Assembly (NCBI GenBank): GCA_021399445.1
Contig: JAJTUQ010000001.1
Span: forward strand, 2,046,001 to 2,110,000
Length of the DNA stretch: 64,000 nucleotides
DNA from: Xylogone sp. PMI_703
Taxonomy: Eukaryota > Ascomycota > Leotiomycetes
Direction of reading: 5' to 3'
The position numbers and the translations under genes are program-made. Shown piece by piece: positions 1 to 13,205 of this stretch. Under the pieces are notes generated by a model, which ran no database searches, was not told the DNA's origin, and saw only the letters and a program-made list of their open reading frames with translations. The stretch's first letter is position 1; each line of letters begins with the position of its first letter.

Positions 1-358
1 TGGAGCGCTGCCTCAGTCACTGCCTTAATAATTGTGAATTGCTATTTCTTAATGTTGTTCTTTGACCTTTTTCTGGTTTTGGAAGGAGAGATGGGGGATG
101 GATGACTAATTTCGGGGGTTTACAGTGGCATAGGTATGCTGAGCGCAATTAGATGCCGGGCTTGTAAAGCTTGATTTAGTTATCTATTTAGAATTGAGTT
201 TATAGAAGCTGTAGAGTGGTACGTGACTGAACTTTTGGTATTGATTTCACGTATGCATTCTTGTCATAATTTTACTTAGCATCATCATAGTAAAGTGGAC
301 CTGGATATGCCAGATGTATATGCGAACTAGCCCTTCTTATAATACACCTATAAAGGTA
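1..358. other. Intergenic, no gene seen
   Basis: No convincing coding frame or RNA gene is visible. It lies downstream of the minus-strand F-box gene and is AT-rich. Confidence 0.5.
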
Positions 359-1809
359 TTATATGTCGAACACAACATAATCATCGTCGAGCTCGGCCTC
401 TGGATCATAGTGTTCAAGAGTTCCTGGTTCAATATACAGATAGAATGCTGCTTTGACTTCTTTGTCTTGATCCTCTTTTGTCCACCCGGGGGCATATTGT
501 ATCGTTATCCCATACTGAGCAACAAACTCTGCTGTTTTTTCAATATGATGCCATGGCCATATGCCATTGTAGACAATGGGCTTATGAGCGATGCCACTAT
601 CTTCAAATAGATCCTGTGATGGTTCGAACGTAATGAGCATGTCTCTTAGTTTACTTTGGGGACAATGCGTGTATTTTAGGGAAGCAAAGTTTTGCATCCA
701 CATGGCACAGTTCCTCCCAAAAGTATAGATAAACCCATAATCCAATGTCAGATGTCGAAGATTCGGCGCGTTAAGCTTTCTCACAGCATTTGATGGTACC
801 TCGCGACCCATGATGTTGAGTGAAGACATAGTCAGTGTCTCTAAGTGTGAGAAACCAGAGAAATCGAGCATGCTATAATCTTTGGGTTCATACAAGCCCA
901 GTTGAATGTTCTTTAAAGAATGCCTGTGCAACTCTAGCATCTTCTGTAAACTCTTTGTAGCATATCCTGGGGGCTCTCCCTTGTACATCCCAAAATTCAA
1001 TATGGACAGGCTAATAAGACCAGCAGGCCAACGTAAAAGGTGCTCAGCAACATGTGCGCCTGCTAATTGATATCGGATCTCTAGAGTTTCTAAGCTACCA
1101 GTGTGGATCTGGTGGAAATAATCTCTCCAGGTCTTTCTGACCAATTTCAGCCGGGTTATAACCTACTTGGAGTTCATCGTCGTGTCCGCCCACGCCGTAC
1201 TCCGATATGCTCATGCTCTTTAAGGATAAGGTGGTGAAATATCTCAGGATCAACTGGATGGATGGATCTGCACGGAATCCACTTCCCTGAAGAACCAAGT
1301 GTTCAAGATGAGGACATCCATCAATCGCTTGAATAATAGGTAGGGTATCGATTGTGTATTGTGAAGAAAGGTGCAGCTCCCGCAACTGCACACAACATTT
1401 TAGCAACTCGACGACGGCATGGACAGTACATTGTTGAGGCTTCCTAATACATAGATGGATAGTGCGAGTAATTGATGCGAGATGGGGCCGAGTCTTAAAC
1501 AATAATTGTAGTTTTTGTAGCCTTGTTTCGGTGGACGGCTCGTAGAACTTTAAGATGTGAAAGAGCCAAAATTCAGTAATTCTTCGCCATCGTCTGCAAA
1601 CAAGCGTCACAGGCCCACTAACTTCACCAAAACCATAAAAATTGTCCGGAATATAGATGTATGAAAATATCTGCGATAAAGTTTCATCAGGTAGTATGGA
1701 AATCCAGCACTTCTTAGGAGAAATATGTTGCTGACCGTTGGAAGCTTGCATGTTGGGGATTCCTGTAGTTGGTTTTAGTAATAATGGATGAACACAGGAT
1801 CTTACCCAT
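359..1809 (-). CDS. F-box / LRR-like protein
   Basis: An F-box sits near the N terminus (SILPDETLSQIFSY, then VTLVCRRWRRIT), followed by leucine-rich stretches (LRELHLSS, HLEHLVLQG, LRHLTLDY). F-box proteins are substrate receptors of SCF ubiquitin ligases; the target cannot be told. The first plain ATG is at 1751. A well-formed intron (GTAAGA donor at 1805, TTACTAA branch, CTACAG acceptor just upstream of 1751) lets translation begin at an ATG at 1809 with a 4-nt first exon (ATGG), which I prefer. Two overlapping frames (1751-1095 and 1144-359) must be joined: a GTAGGT donor near 1166 and an AG acceptor near 1078 keep the frame, giving an intron of about 88 bp. If that intron is not real, a frameshift would make this a pseudogene. 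Fungal genomes carry many such fast-evolving F-box genes. Confidence 0.6.
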
Positions 1810-2127
1810 TGCAAAAGATATGGGTGCTGAAGAAGTAGGATTGCAAACGGTGGGCTCAAGGGGAAAGATTATGATATAGACTTGACGTTTAGCACGGCTG
1901 CTCTGGTTTAGTCTGATCGGTACCGAGCTTACTATTTGAGTCAATTTGAACATACTATGGTTCAATAGATTCCGAAATAGGATTATAAGACGATGTGAAC
2001 CCCCCCTTTTTTTTTCATTAATAAGGAATCCACAAAATAATGACATAAATGCAAGGAGTGCCGGGGAAAAAAATAGCATGACACAAATGTTTGTATTTAC
2101 TTAGCTTAGTCTAACTTGGATAATGCT

Positions 2128-5100
2128 CTATAGTTCATCCCTTTTCTTTGAGCTTACTGATTCATCATGATTCCGACTTTTTGTATTGGTACTTTCCTTT
2201 GTCTCTCCACTCATTGAATCATCCAGTCCCTTGCGTCGCCTGTCCAAAGCTGCAATTTCATTATCATAGACTGTCCACTCAGGGACCTGTCTTCTCGCTC
2301 TATCGAGCTTAGGCTCTTTCGTCATCGGATTGTTGCAGAGATCTATGGTCTTTGCATCTGCCAGACTCTCGTCACTGCACCAGGTCTCACACCATAGCCA
2401 TTCCTGAGGCAAGCTATGAATCTTCAACAGCATCTGCATGTGATTTGGTAGGTCTTGATCCAAGTTCGACAAGCTACCCGGATCAGCGCTCAGTTGATGG
2501 TATTGTTGTCGCAGCCTGTCGCCGGCAGCCATTTGTCTGAATCGGCGGAGATCGACGACGTAGAGAGCGCTGATATGGTATGGTAATCCCCGAAGATAGT
2601 TCTTCCAGTATCCCTGCTTCCAAAAGCGGAAGCCTTCCATCTCTGTTCGACTGTCACACATAGGCGTAAAGCCGTATGGTGCACCTTCAAGGTCGTGGTT
2701 GACCAACTCAATCATGTCGGTGCGAACTATCTGATCGGCGTCGACGAAGATAACTTTATCGAGTGAAAGTGGAAAGAGCACGTCAAGAAACAAGATCTTG
2801 TATCCCCAGATCTCACGCTGTTTTTCCTTTTGAGCTCGGAGCCAATGCGGCCATTTATAAGTTACCATTTCGTACTCAAACCCATATTCGGCTGCCATAT
2901 ATGGAATGAAGTCCTTGAAAGATGGCGATAGAAATTGCTCAATAAACCAGAATTTAACAGTATGTTTCGTGTGCCTCATAACGCTAACCATCATGATATT
3001 TAGCATACGCTCGTAAAGATGACCACTGGCAACTGAGAAGATGTTAATCTCGGCTTGTGCTTTTTGGGGCACTGCGGTCTTCTCTTTTGGTGCGAGAAGG
3101 GACTCTGCAAACTTATATCCACGGTGTAAGAAATCCATAGCAGATTCAGGTCTAGATTCCAAGACATCTTCTGTCTCCATGCCCGGCTTCCGAGTAAGTC
3201 GCGGGTATAGAGTAACTCCTTGAAAGCTCATAAGCGCAATATCTGTGCTCTCATCTCCAGGGACAGGGCTCCAGCCTTGTGAACCTAGACTTTCAATGTT
3301 GTAGATCTCTGAGCTTCTGCCATCTAGTAAACCAATCTTGTAGAAACCAGGGTTTGCTTTGAACTGAAAGTATCCTAGATTGGCCATGATAATGGTATCC
3401 GCAAAATGAGCATTTCTTTCCGTGCCGAGGACTAGTTGAGCACCTCTTGGGGGATTTCCATTAGGGAGTTCACGTGAGTGGCCCTCAATGAGTATATGCT
3501 CCAACTCGTAAACTGCCTCGACATTGGTCTTGACAGAACTAAGTTTTATATTGTCAAGATCGTAAACGGATACCTTTGGCGACACCAGCCATGCCGGAGG
3601 CACGTCCATTCCTACGGTTAGGAGAGCATCCAGAGGAACGCCCGTAAATGTGGCACCTAACGGTCGAAGAGCACCCGCATCGGTGAAACTTGGTTTGGAT
3701 TCCAGGACATACCTGTAAAATCTCTTCACCGGGAGCTCCTGTAGCCGTTCTTTAGGATTAAGGAATAACTTTAGATATACTCCTTCGAGCTGAGAAAGAA
3801 CTTTCAGTATTGGTATCCACCTCTGAGCTTGCTCGCTAGTTGGGTCAACGAGTACAGTCAACTGGATAGTAGCTGTGCTAATGTCACCAACCTCTATAGC
3901 AGTGTATGAGGAGTTCCAGATATGAAACTGATTATATCTCAACGGGGGTGCTTGCTCGAAAATGCCCTCTGGGGCATCGGAAATCGTAGAGATAGCTACA
4001 ACAGAGGAGAGTTTTGAAGCTGCCAGCGGACTAACAACTTTATCAGATAATCCTAACGCATCTATAGCCTTGTATACTGGTAATAAACGTTTGGATCGTT
4101 CATAAGCTCCTGTCTGTTCGAAATCTGCATGATTAAATGCTAGATCCTCTGGGATAGGGCCAATAAGCCGTCCGCTAAGCAGAATACCATTTTGCCCGGG
4201 CAACAGTCCAACGGATTTCACTAAAGGCTGAAAACTGTTCCAGTAATGAGCTGCATCTTGATCGCCTTGAGCTTCTGTGTTCTCACTCTCATGTTTCTCA
4301 GTTGTTAGAACAGTTCGCAGATCATTAATAGCTCCATAGGGTTTGTACGATCTGTCATGTAAATCTTTGTATATTCTGCCGCTCAAGCCAGGAGTAGCCG
4401 GGTCTGAGAGAGGATTGTGGATGAGAATCAGTTCAATTGCTGCGTTGGCCTCACAATACTCTCCCGCAGTAAATAGTAACTTTTGACCAGCTTTGCTGTC
4501 GAAGTCTGCTATAAGAATCATATAAGCCCAGTCAGACTTAGGAAGAGATGTATCAATCTCTAGACGTGGTGCTTTAAATAGGCCCTCGTGTTCTCTAATT
4601 AACTTGTTCATATCGAAAATTTTGATGGTATCCTCGTCTTCTGGAATGATAAGTGGATTCCTCTTTAATGCAGAATTTGATAAGAAATGATTCGGAATCC
4701 ACATGTCCTCTGTAAACACCTCTTCGAAGATCCCTTGTTGGACATTTTGCAAATCCAGTGTGACCCTGTTACTCATGGACTGTAGCCAATTCTCATCTCG
4801 CGGGAGAGCAACTCCATCAATGAAGAAAGGAAGGACCTTGCCGTCGACAGCAAGCCGAGTGGTCCATCGGCCGGTAGCATCAATTCGTTCTTGGCTAATA
4901 TCCGAATTGAAAACGGCATCTAGAGGAACTGCAACCTTTTCTGCTTTGAGATTTCGGCCGTCTATTGCCTTCTGAAAACTAGCCTTGCTGGGGCTGCCTG
5001 TTTTTTGACTAGAAAGTATATCCTCAAGATATGCAATCGCACTCGACAGACCGTATGTGTCCAGTAAGTGATACAAGATACGGGCTTGTTCTATGGCCAC

Positions 5101-6769
5101 TGCTGATTTCGTTAATGGTACAAGGCCAATTCGGAGGGCTAGCTTCCTTTTCACAAAGCTCTGAAGGACCTCGACCACAAGGTGTATGTCTGCGGTGTTA
5201 GAAAAGTCGACAGGAACTATAAGATTAAATATGTCTTTTCTAACTTGAGGTAGTTGACCGGGAAAGGTACGCTGAAGCATCTGTGAAGACGTTATAAACG
5301 AGTGAAGTTATCTTTGGAGAAGGCCTTACATACCGCAGCTAAGTGGGAAGGCCAATCTTTATACCGCTTGTCCTTTTCTATATCATTCATCCATATGATA
5401 ACATTACCGCCATCATACTCATCTCTCCAGTCGTATCTTTGGGGCTCATTTCCACTTTTAGAACCCGAGATCTCGTCGTGTGCTAGGAGTTGAATAGATT
5501 CAAGGCTAGTAAGGCCAAGCTCACGTACACTATTGATTAACTTTCTTTCACGCCGTAAGATCTGGAGAAGACTTAAAGCATCTATTTGCCTTTCAATCAT
5601 CTGGACACCATTTATCCACCAAACGTTGTAGCCAGCTGGCACCAACTGAGCACGGTTGTATTGGTGCTCTGCAATGAATTCCGTAGAGCTATTATGACTA
5701 GCAATAGCACTAGAATACTTGGGAAAGTCCTGAGAGAGCTTTATAAGCGTATCAAATGGACTTTCACTCTGCATAACAAAACTTGAGGCTTTTATACCCA
5801 GATTCAACAGTTCAGAAGTAGATAAAGGCTTGAGATCCGACAGTTCTTCATCATCTAATTTTATATCCGTTTCAACTGTCTGTTTCCCTGCATTTTCGTC
5901 GCCATCAACGCGATCGTCAATGACAATGTAATCAGTTCGTTTCAAAGCGAGCTCTACACCATACCCAGGAATCACGAGGGGTTTGGTATCTTGCTCTGAC
6001 AGTTTTCGATATCTCACGCGATAAGACGCTTTCCCATCACGAACTAATTTCATTAAATTCTTGTGGAATTTCCCAAATATGGGTGAGGTTATGTCAGCAT
6101 ATAGAATATATGCTGGGGCCATTTCACTGCCAATTAGCCTGTCAAAGGGTAATTCTTGTGTTTGGCTTCGTATGTAAGTTAGCTGCAAGGTTTACAAAAT
6201 GGGGAGATAGACTTACCTAGAGCCCTTTACATCTCCAAAATCACTGTCAAAGGAATGTGAACAATACTGCTTTCCGTTGAATAGTACCCATGCATGACAG
6301 GAATCATCTTGCTCTGCAGTCAATGACGGCTCAACCGCAGTACGATAATACTGATAATGTGCCTCAATTCGTGGTGCCGTTGATCGTATTGATAGAGACA
6401 GTTGAAATAAGGAAAGACTTTCTTCGTCTAGCATATGATTATCATTTTTGAGGACCTTAATAAATTCGGTGTATAACTCTTCTTCAGTAGTAGCTTTGGC
6501 AAACCGGCCTTCCGCAACACGATCGAGTAGTGGAAAATAGGAGGTTGCATTCTCCTCTGCTGCAGTTTCTCTGTACTTCTGTCAGAATGCAATTTTATAT
6601 GAGCATTGCTGGGCTGAGCATACAATAGTTCAAGTAGATACGGCGCGGAATCGAACGCAGCCTTTAAGGAAACATTTATTGACGGACTAGCAGACACATA
6701 TGAAGAATGAAAGTAAGTAAATGCTAAGAGAGCTGTAGTAAAAGTCCATGGCGAGGTAAACACCCCCAT
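2128..6769 (-). CDS. gpt1: UDP-glucose:glycoprotein glucosyltransferase (UGGT)
   Basis: ER lumenal folding sensor that adds glucose back to N-glycans of misfolded glycoproteins so that they re-enter the calnexin cycle. Exons on the minus strand: 6769-6624, 6570-6217, 6165-5334 and 5280-2128, giving 1494 aa, the normal family length. A signal peptide begins MGVFTSPWTFTTALLAF. The long middle part corresponds to the thioredoxin-like and beta-sandwich region. The C-terminal 300 residues are the GT24 catalytic domain: NIFSVASGHLYERML, LFPLSLDKVIFVDADQI with the metal-binding DxD near residue 1290, and WLWCETWC. The protein ends KKRDEL, which reads as an ER-retrieval signal. Introns 1 and 3 have good donor and acceptor sites. 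Intron 2 uses GTAAGT and an AAG acceptor, the only choice that keeps the frame. The gene is divergent from alpha-COP. Confidence 0.96.
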
Positions 6770-7268
6770 TGTTAGTATATCTGACCAATGTCAAGCTCTA
6801 GATCAAGAACGCAGATAGGCAGAGATAAACTTTCAAAGACCCAAAACCCTCAGATAAGAATCCGCCCGCGGAGAGTTGAAGTACCCCGATACCGGATTTA
6901 AAAAAGGTCGGAGACCATGAGATAACTCATTATCATAAACTATCAGTACATCATGTGGAAGTTGCGCTTTCTGGGGTTCTCTAGGTCTGGACACCTTGTC
7001 AAAAATATTATCTACAGATCGAGCTCCCCTGGAGCTGTATGCATTACTGCCTCAGGCACTACTAGCAACGGCCACATCGCACGCCGCATTTACGATTCAC
7101 ACAAACGAACACACCTGGTCTTGAGCATTTTTGCACTTGGTATCAACTATTAGCTGGAGGGTATACTGAAGGTTAATAGGTCACCAGTGTGAAAGATTAT
7201 TTTACCCGAAGGAGCTGCCGGTCTGAATGCATGAACCGTAGGGTGCTTCGTTCGTACAGTCGGTCATC
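6770..7268. promoter_or_regulatory. Divergent promoter region, UGGT / alpha-COP
   Basis: About 500 bp between two divergent starts of secretory-pathway genes. It contains the near-perfect palindrome TGCCTCAGGCA at 7048-7058, seen again between RPN12 and RPN3. An open frame at 6953-7153 has no family resemblance and is not taken as a gene. Confidence 0.5.
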
Positions 7269-10200
7269 ATGGCGTCCTCCTCACCAAATATGCTCACAAA
7301 GGTATGCTTCCATGTATAATAAGGGATTGTACCTCTCAATGTTAACAATTGTTTAAGTTCGAATCTAAGTCCTCCAGGGCTAAAGGAATAGCGTTTCACC
7401 CTAAAAGGTGAGTTTACGCACCCCCTTTTCAAGTCTCCTAACTGAATGCTTGATAGACCATGGATCCTAGTATCCCTTCATTCTTCAACCATTCAACTTT
7501 GGGATTATCGCATGGGCACTCTGATTGATCGATTCGAAGAACATGATGGACCTGTACGAGGAGTCGACTTTCACAAAACACAGCCACTCTTCGTCTCTGG
7601 AGGAGACGATTATAAGATCAAGGTTTGGTCGTATCAGACTCGCAGATGCCTTTTCACTTTGAACGGACATCTAGATTATGTCCGTACAGTCTTCTTCCAT
7701 CACGAACTTCCATGGATTATTTCCAGTTCCGATGATCAGACAATTAGAATTTGGAATTGGCAGAACAGATCCCTCAGTATGTTTAGAAAACAACAGATTT
7801 CACTGTAAATATGATACTGATATTATTTCTAGTTTGTACCATGACCGGACACAACCATTACGCAATGTGTGCACAGTTCCATCCAAAAGAAGACTTGGTA
7901 GTCTCAGCATCCTTGGATCAGTCGGTCCGCGTCTGGGATATTTCTGGACTCCGAAAGAAGCATTCAGCACCCACATCCATGACATTCGAGGATCAGATGG
8001 CGCGTGCAAATGCAAACCAGGCTGACATGTTCGGAAACACTGATGCGGTTGTAAAGTTTGTCTTGGAAGGTCATGATAGGGGCGTCAACTGGGTAGCATT
8101 CCACCCTACATTACCACTTATTGTATCTGCTGGTGACGATCGCCTCGTTAAACTTTGGCGGATGAGTGAGACAAAAGCTTGGGAGGTTGATACGTGCCGA
8201 GGACATTTCCAGAATGCATCTGCAGCTCTCTTCCATCCTCATCAAGATTTGATCCTCTCGGTCGGCGAGGATAAGACCATCCGCGTATGGGACTTAAATA
8301 AACGCACTTCAGTTCAGTCATTCAAACGTGAAAATGATAGATTCTGGGTTATTGCCGCTCATCCAGAGATCAATCTGTTTGCAGCAGGCCATGACAATGG
8401 TGTCATGGTATTTAAACTGGAACGAGAGCGCCCTGCCTCTGCAATCTATCAAAATAACCTGTTCTACATAACAAAGGACAAGCAAGTCCGGTCATATGAT
8501 TTCCAGAAGAATATTGAGAGTCCAACTCTATTGACGTTGAAAAAGTTAGGTAGTCCCTGGGTTCCGCCACGTTCACTTTCTTTCAACCCTGCAGAACGAG
8601 CTATACTTGTGACTTCCCCTGCAGATGGTGGTTCTTACGAGTTGATAAACCTTCCTCGGGATGGTTCTGGTTCAATTGACGGCACAGACTCAAAACGTGG
8701 TCAGGGAAATTCAGCTGTCTTTGTAGCACGTAACAGATTTGCTGTATTCAATGCTGCGAATCAGCAGATCGATATCAAAGATCTTTCAAATTCGACAACA
8801 AAAACTATCAAGCCGCCTACTGGAACTACTGACATATACTTTGGTGGGACTGGTAACTTGCTCCTAATCACGCCAACTGCAGTTCATTTATATGATATCC
8901 AACAGAAGAAGTCTGTTGCCGAACTAGCAGTTAATGGAGTGAAATATGTCGTTTGGTCTAATGATGGGCTTTATGCTGCACTGTTGAGCAAGCACAATGT
9001 CACGATTGTCACAAAGGCTCTGGCTCAGGTGAGCACGCTACACGAGACGATTCGGATAAAGAGTGCTACTTGGGACGATGCTGGTGTTCTTCTCTATTCT
9101 ACCTTAAACCATATCAAATATACCCTTTTGAATGGAGATAATGGAATAGTCAGGACTCTTGATCAGACGGTCTATCTAGTACGAGTTAAAGGACGGACTG
9201 TGTACTGCCTTGATCGGAATGCTAAGCCGAAAACGTTGAGCATCGATCCTACAGAATACCGCTTCAAGCTTGCTCTAGTGAAACGCAATTACGAAGAGAT
9301 GTTACAAATTATCAAGAATTCAAGTCTGGTCGGTCAAAGCATCATTGCATACCTACAGAAAAAGGGTTATCCTGAGATCGCTTTACAATTTGTGCAGGAC
9401 CCACAAACACGCTTTGAGCTTGCCATTGAGTGCGGTAATCTGGAAGTCGCAGTTGAAATGGCAAAGCAACTTGACAGGCCTAAGTTGTGGCAACGATTAA
9501 CAACCGAGGCTCTCGCGCACGGGAATCATCAAATTGTAGAAAGCACCTACCAGAAGCTAAGACAGTTTGATAAGCTCTCCTTTCTCTATTTAGTAACTGG
9601 AGATGGAGCTAAACTGGCTAGAATGGCTAAGATTGCGGAACATCGTGGCGATTTTACAGCTCGATTCCAAAATGCTTTATATCTTGGTGACGTAAACGAC
9701 CGGATACAGATGTTCAAAGAGATCGACCTATGTAAGTCGGGTTCTCAGACAAAAGACTGCAAAATTACTAACATGTGTTAGATCCACTTGCTTATATGAC
9801 TGCAAAGTCTCATGGCTTAACAGAGGAATGCGAGTCCATTCTGGAGGCAACTGGTCTCACTGAGGACCAGATTACTCTACCGGCTCTTGGCTCCCCGCTT
9901 ACTCCTCCAAAACCTGTTGTAGCTACATATAAGAACAACTGGCCTACTAAAGCCACTTCCCAATCTTTCTTCGAGAAGGCTTTACTTGGGCAGATCGAGG
10001 GGCTTTCTTTGGAAGATGAACCAGCTGCACCTTCGAACAACTTTGGGTTTGATGAGACTGCCGAAGATGATACTCACAAACGCAATGGTAACCTTGGAGA
10101 AGCCGATGAAGAAGATGATGCTGCTGGTTGGGATATGGGAGATGATATCGTACCAGAGGTTGATGAAGGAGATTTCGTCAATGTGGATAGTGCTGAGGCT

Positions 10201-11212
10201 GGTGCTGGCAGCAGTGAAGCAGATATGTGGGCTCGTAATTCACCACTTGCTGCGGATCACGTCGCCGGTGGTTCCTTTGAGACGGCAATGCAGCTACTGA
10301 ATCGGCAGATCGGTGCTGTCAACTTCGAACCATTAAAACCGCGCTTCTTGGAGATCTATCAAGCTTCGAGGACATTCCTTCCCGCTTCAGTTGGTCTTCC
10401 GCCGTTGGTTAACTATGTTCGACGGACTGTGGAGGAGACTGATCCCAGGAAAGTCCTGCCAATTATTCCTCGTGATATTGAAACCCTTGCTACTGTAGAT
10501 CTTCAGAGAGGTTATGATGCGATGAGGGGAAACAAACTGGAGGATGGTGCACGAATATTCAAAGGCATGCTTCATGCTCTTCTTATCAACACTGTTTCTA
10601 GTGCGGCAGAAGTTGGTGAGGCAAAGAAGTTGATCACATCTGCCACAGAATATAGTATTGCAATGGCAATTGAACTTGGTCGTAGGAAATTGGGCACCCC
10701 AGATGAAGTCACAAAGTCGCCAGAGAAGCTAAAGCGCAGCCTTGAGCTATCTGCTTACTTCACTATTCCGAAACTCGAGGTTCCACATCGACAGCTGGCT
10801 CTCACAAGTGCTATGAATTTAGCATACAAGAGCAAAAATTTTAACTCTGCATTAAGCTTTGCAAATCGGATCATAGCTAACGGTGGCTCAGCAAAGATGC
10901 TAGATAGTGTAAGTCGAGGGGATCTTGATTCTTTCATGTCTCTATGCATTTAACTAAAACTATGTCTAGGCACGAAAGATCAAAGCTCAATGTGAACGTA
11001 ATCCTAACGATACACATGAAATTGAATTTGATCAGTTCGCCGAGTTCGACATTTGTGCTGCGTCCCATACTCCAATTTACTCTGGTTCCACATTTGAGAG
11101 CTGTGCTTTCGATGGCAGCAAATACCAGTCCAAGTTTAAGGGAACTATCTGCACAGTGTGCAACGTGTGTGAAGTTGGTAAGAAGGGAAGCGGTCTGAAA
11201 CTCGTTGCATAA
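7269..11212 (+). CDS. copA: Coatomer subunit alpha (alpha-COP)
   Basis: Largest subunit of the COPI coat, acting in Golgi-to-ER retrograde vesicles. Six exons: 7269-7301, 7358-7407, 7457-7776, 7833-9731, 9782-10908 and 10970-11212, giving 1223 aa, the family's usual length. The N terminus [20 protein letters not shown] leads into a WD40 propeller with repeated GH...W/IRIW units ([55 protein letters not shown]). A second propeller, an alpha-solenoid and the C-terminal domain ([14 protein letters not shown], ending GLKLVA) follow. An acidic linker lies around residues 860-910. Every intron is 50-61 bp with GTRNGT donors and a TAG or AAG acceptor; phases add up exactly. The ATG at 7269 is chosen because only it splices into the conserved [11 protein letters not shown] start. 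Confidence 0.97.
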
Positions 11213-11744
11213 TTCCTTTGCTTTGTCTGTTGTGTGGTTGATGTACGGCATGGATTGCGACACTTCATAATACAGAGGAGTATTACAGCAATGAGAGCAA
11301 TGACATGAAGGTGTGGTTTCGGTGCAAAACAAGGCGGCAATCCTTAGGAGTACATATCAAGGCAGTAGCATGTGATAAGTTAATCAAATTCAATTGATCT
11401 CCGAATACGGAATGGGCGGAGTGAGTACGGGCTGGGGACTAGAACTTGATTTGTACTTAAATCTCCATCTAGACGGAATGAAATCAAAAGTTATGGCGAA
11501 TTTTTTGCCTCCAGTAATCACATAATATTAATGGCTCCTTACTGTTTGCAATATGCGATGCGCCAATGTATGAAAACACACATGCCTCAGCGCCAGTCTA
11601 GAAATACAAATTACATAGGCACTATATATGGAATGTTGCCACACTCCTTTATTCTGCCCTTTTTTGTCTAAACTCTCTCTTGACTGGACATAGGCGAGTC
11701 GCACGATTCGAGATACTCATTAACCCATCAGGTAGACATATCTT
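11213..11744. other. Convergent intergenic region
   Basis: Lies between the 3' ends of alpha-COP and RPN12. No gene seen; it should hold both 3' UTRs and polyadenylation signals. Confidence 0.5.
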
Positions 11745-12661
11745 TCATACTATGGTCTCCAGTTCCCTCGCGTATCCCAGAGTATTCTCAATGACCGTTT
11801 GCGTAAACTCTTTATCCTCCTCACCTTCTTCACCATCCTCCGTTGCACCAGGCTTCTGCGTTGGGAAATAGATCCTACCATCCTTGATTGCCCACCCTCT
11901 AGATTGTGCGAATTGTATCACGGCACCTTCACTTTCAAGAAATAAGAGATCCTTTGTGGAGGAGATTGGTAAAGAAGGATAGGCAGTTTCAGAACAAGAG
12001 GCTATTTCAGACCGAATTTGTGAGGTGAGAATCTATATGTACAAGTTAGCTTTAAGATAAACAACAGAAAGTAGCAGAATTGGGGAGAAATGGCATGAAC
12101 AATTAAGAAAGAGTAAATACTGACCTCAGAAAAGACGCCAAATTCCTCAGTAGGAACTTCTCTCTTGGCCATAGCTTTCCACACAAGGTCATAGGCTCCC
12201 TCCATTAACCATCGCTCCAACCTTATCGGATAGCCCAGAAACCGATCTTCTTCCACCTCGCCTCCTTCTCTGGTTTCCAGGCCCTCCAGTTCAGTATGGA
12301 ATCCTGCGTAGTCGCCCTGAGTCAATAATAGTAATAGATACAATCCTGTAATCTTGTTCTTTTCGTCTTCGCCTTGGGAGGGACCATATCGGGAGTTTGG
12401 AAGCTCGTAAAAAGACCGTAATAGTTGCACGTACTTCACGAAAGAGCTGGCGTCTTTCGCTCTGATTGATACAAGAGCACCGATTTCAAACAGCTCTCGT
12501 GCTGCTCGTAAAAGCTCCGATGGAGTGTCCTTTGTCGGTGTTAAAGCATTCTGTTTTAGGAGCGCGATTTTGCCTTTTGAAAGTAGGCTGGAGAGGTCGG
12601 TGTAAGGTGCTGTGGTAAAGGTGGACTTGAGCTTTGAAAGGATAGCTTGAAGATCAGCCAT
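11745..12661 (-). CDS. RPN12: 26S proteasome regulatory subunit RPN12
   Basis: Non-ATPase lid subunit of the 19S regulatory particle (PSMD8 family). Exon 1 is 12661-12125 (179 aa) and exon 2 is 12032-11745 (95 aa), 274 aa in all, which matches the yeast protein's length. The start MADLQAILSKLKSTF and the helical-repeat body lead to the conserved C-terminal block beginning ILTSQIRSEIASCSETAYPS. A winged-helix (PCI-like) segment follows (FAQSRGWAIKDGRIYFP). The 91-bp intron has a GTCAGT donor, a GCTAAC branch point and an ATATAG acceptor. Its start codon faces that of RPN3 across 544 bp. Confidence 0.95.
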
Positions 12662-13205
12662 CTTGCAAGTAGTTTAAGGGCACGAATATGGTCGCAACAG
12701 AATCCACGATAGGAGGATACAAAGTCTATGCAGAAATGCCAAAATCGGAGGATCAGATCTGAGGATGATATTTGGCTGAATGTGCGTTCTCAACTTCCGA
12801 TCACAAGAGATATTGACGCGGGCACCTCTGACGCCTGTTAGTTAATGCCTGAGGCATAGATACACAGGCCGAAGTGGCTTGCTTTGCGGGAAGACGTGGA
12901 CTAGGCATCATTCGTCTCGCGTCAATGCCATCTTTAGGACAATGTGAGGCTCGCCTAAGCGTGACCTAAGAGCTCTGTGATGCTGTATGTAATCCGTTCT
13001 CAAGCTACAACACATCTCGTCATTCAACACATCCATTATCAGTTTCGACCCCACTATACTACTAATTTATACACGGAGCACCTTGTCTGGTAGTTGATTA
13101 GACTAATCAGACACTACACTCCCTTTATCGGCGCTCTGTCAACGCGATCCATCAATTTCTAGTCTACGTCACGCCAGGACGCCTCTAGTCCGCTGACAAG
13201 ACGAC
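12662..13205. promoter_or_regulatory. Bidirectional promoter of two proteasome lid genes
   Basis: The only sequence between the divergent RPN12 and RPN3 starts. It contains a 13-bp palindrome with one central unpaired base (ATGCCTGAGGCAT, 12845-12857). A GTGGC core at about 12876 resembles only part of the yeast proteasome element (GGTGGCAAA), too weak to call a site. The 150 bp before RPN3 are pyrimidine-rich, as is common upstream of fungal start codons. Confidence 0.5.

Noticed and set aside
12870..12890. Possible proteasome-associated control element in the RPN12/RPN3 promoter
   Set aside because: Only the GTGGC core matches; the flanks do not fit GGTGGCAAA.
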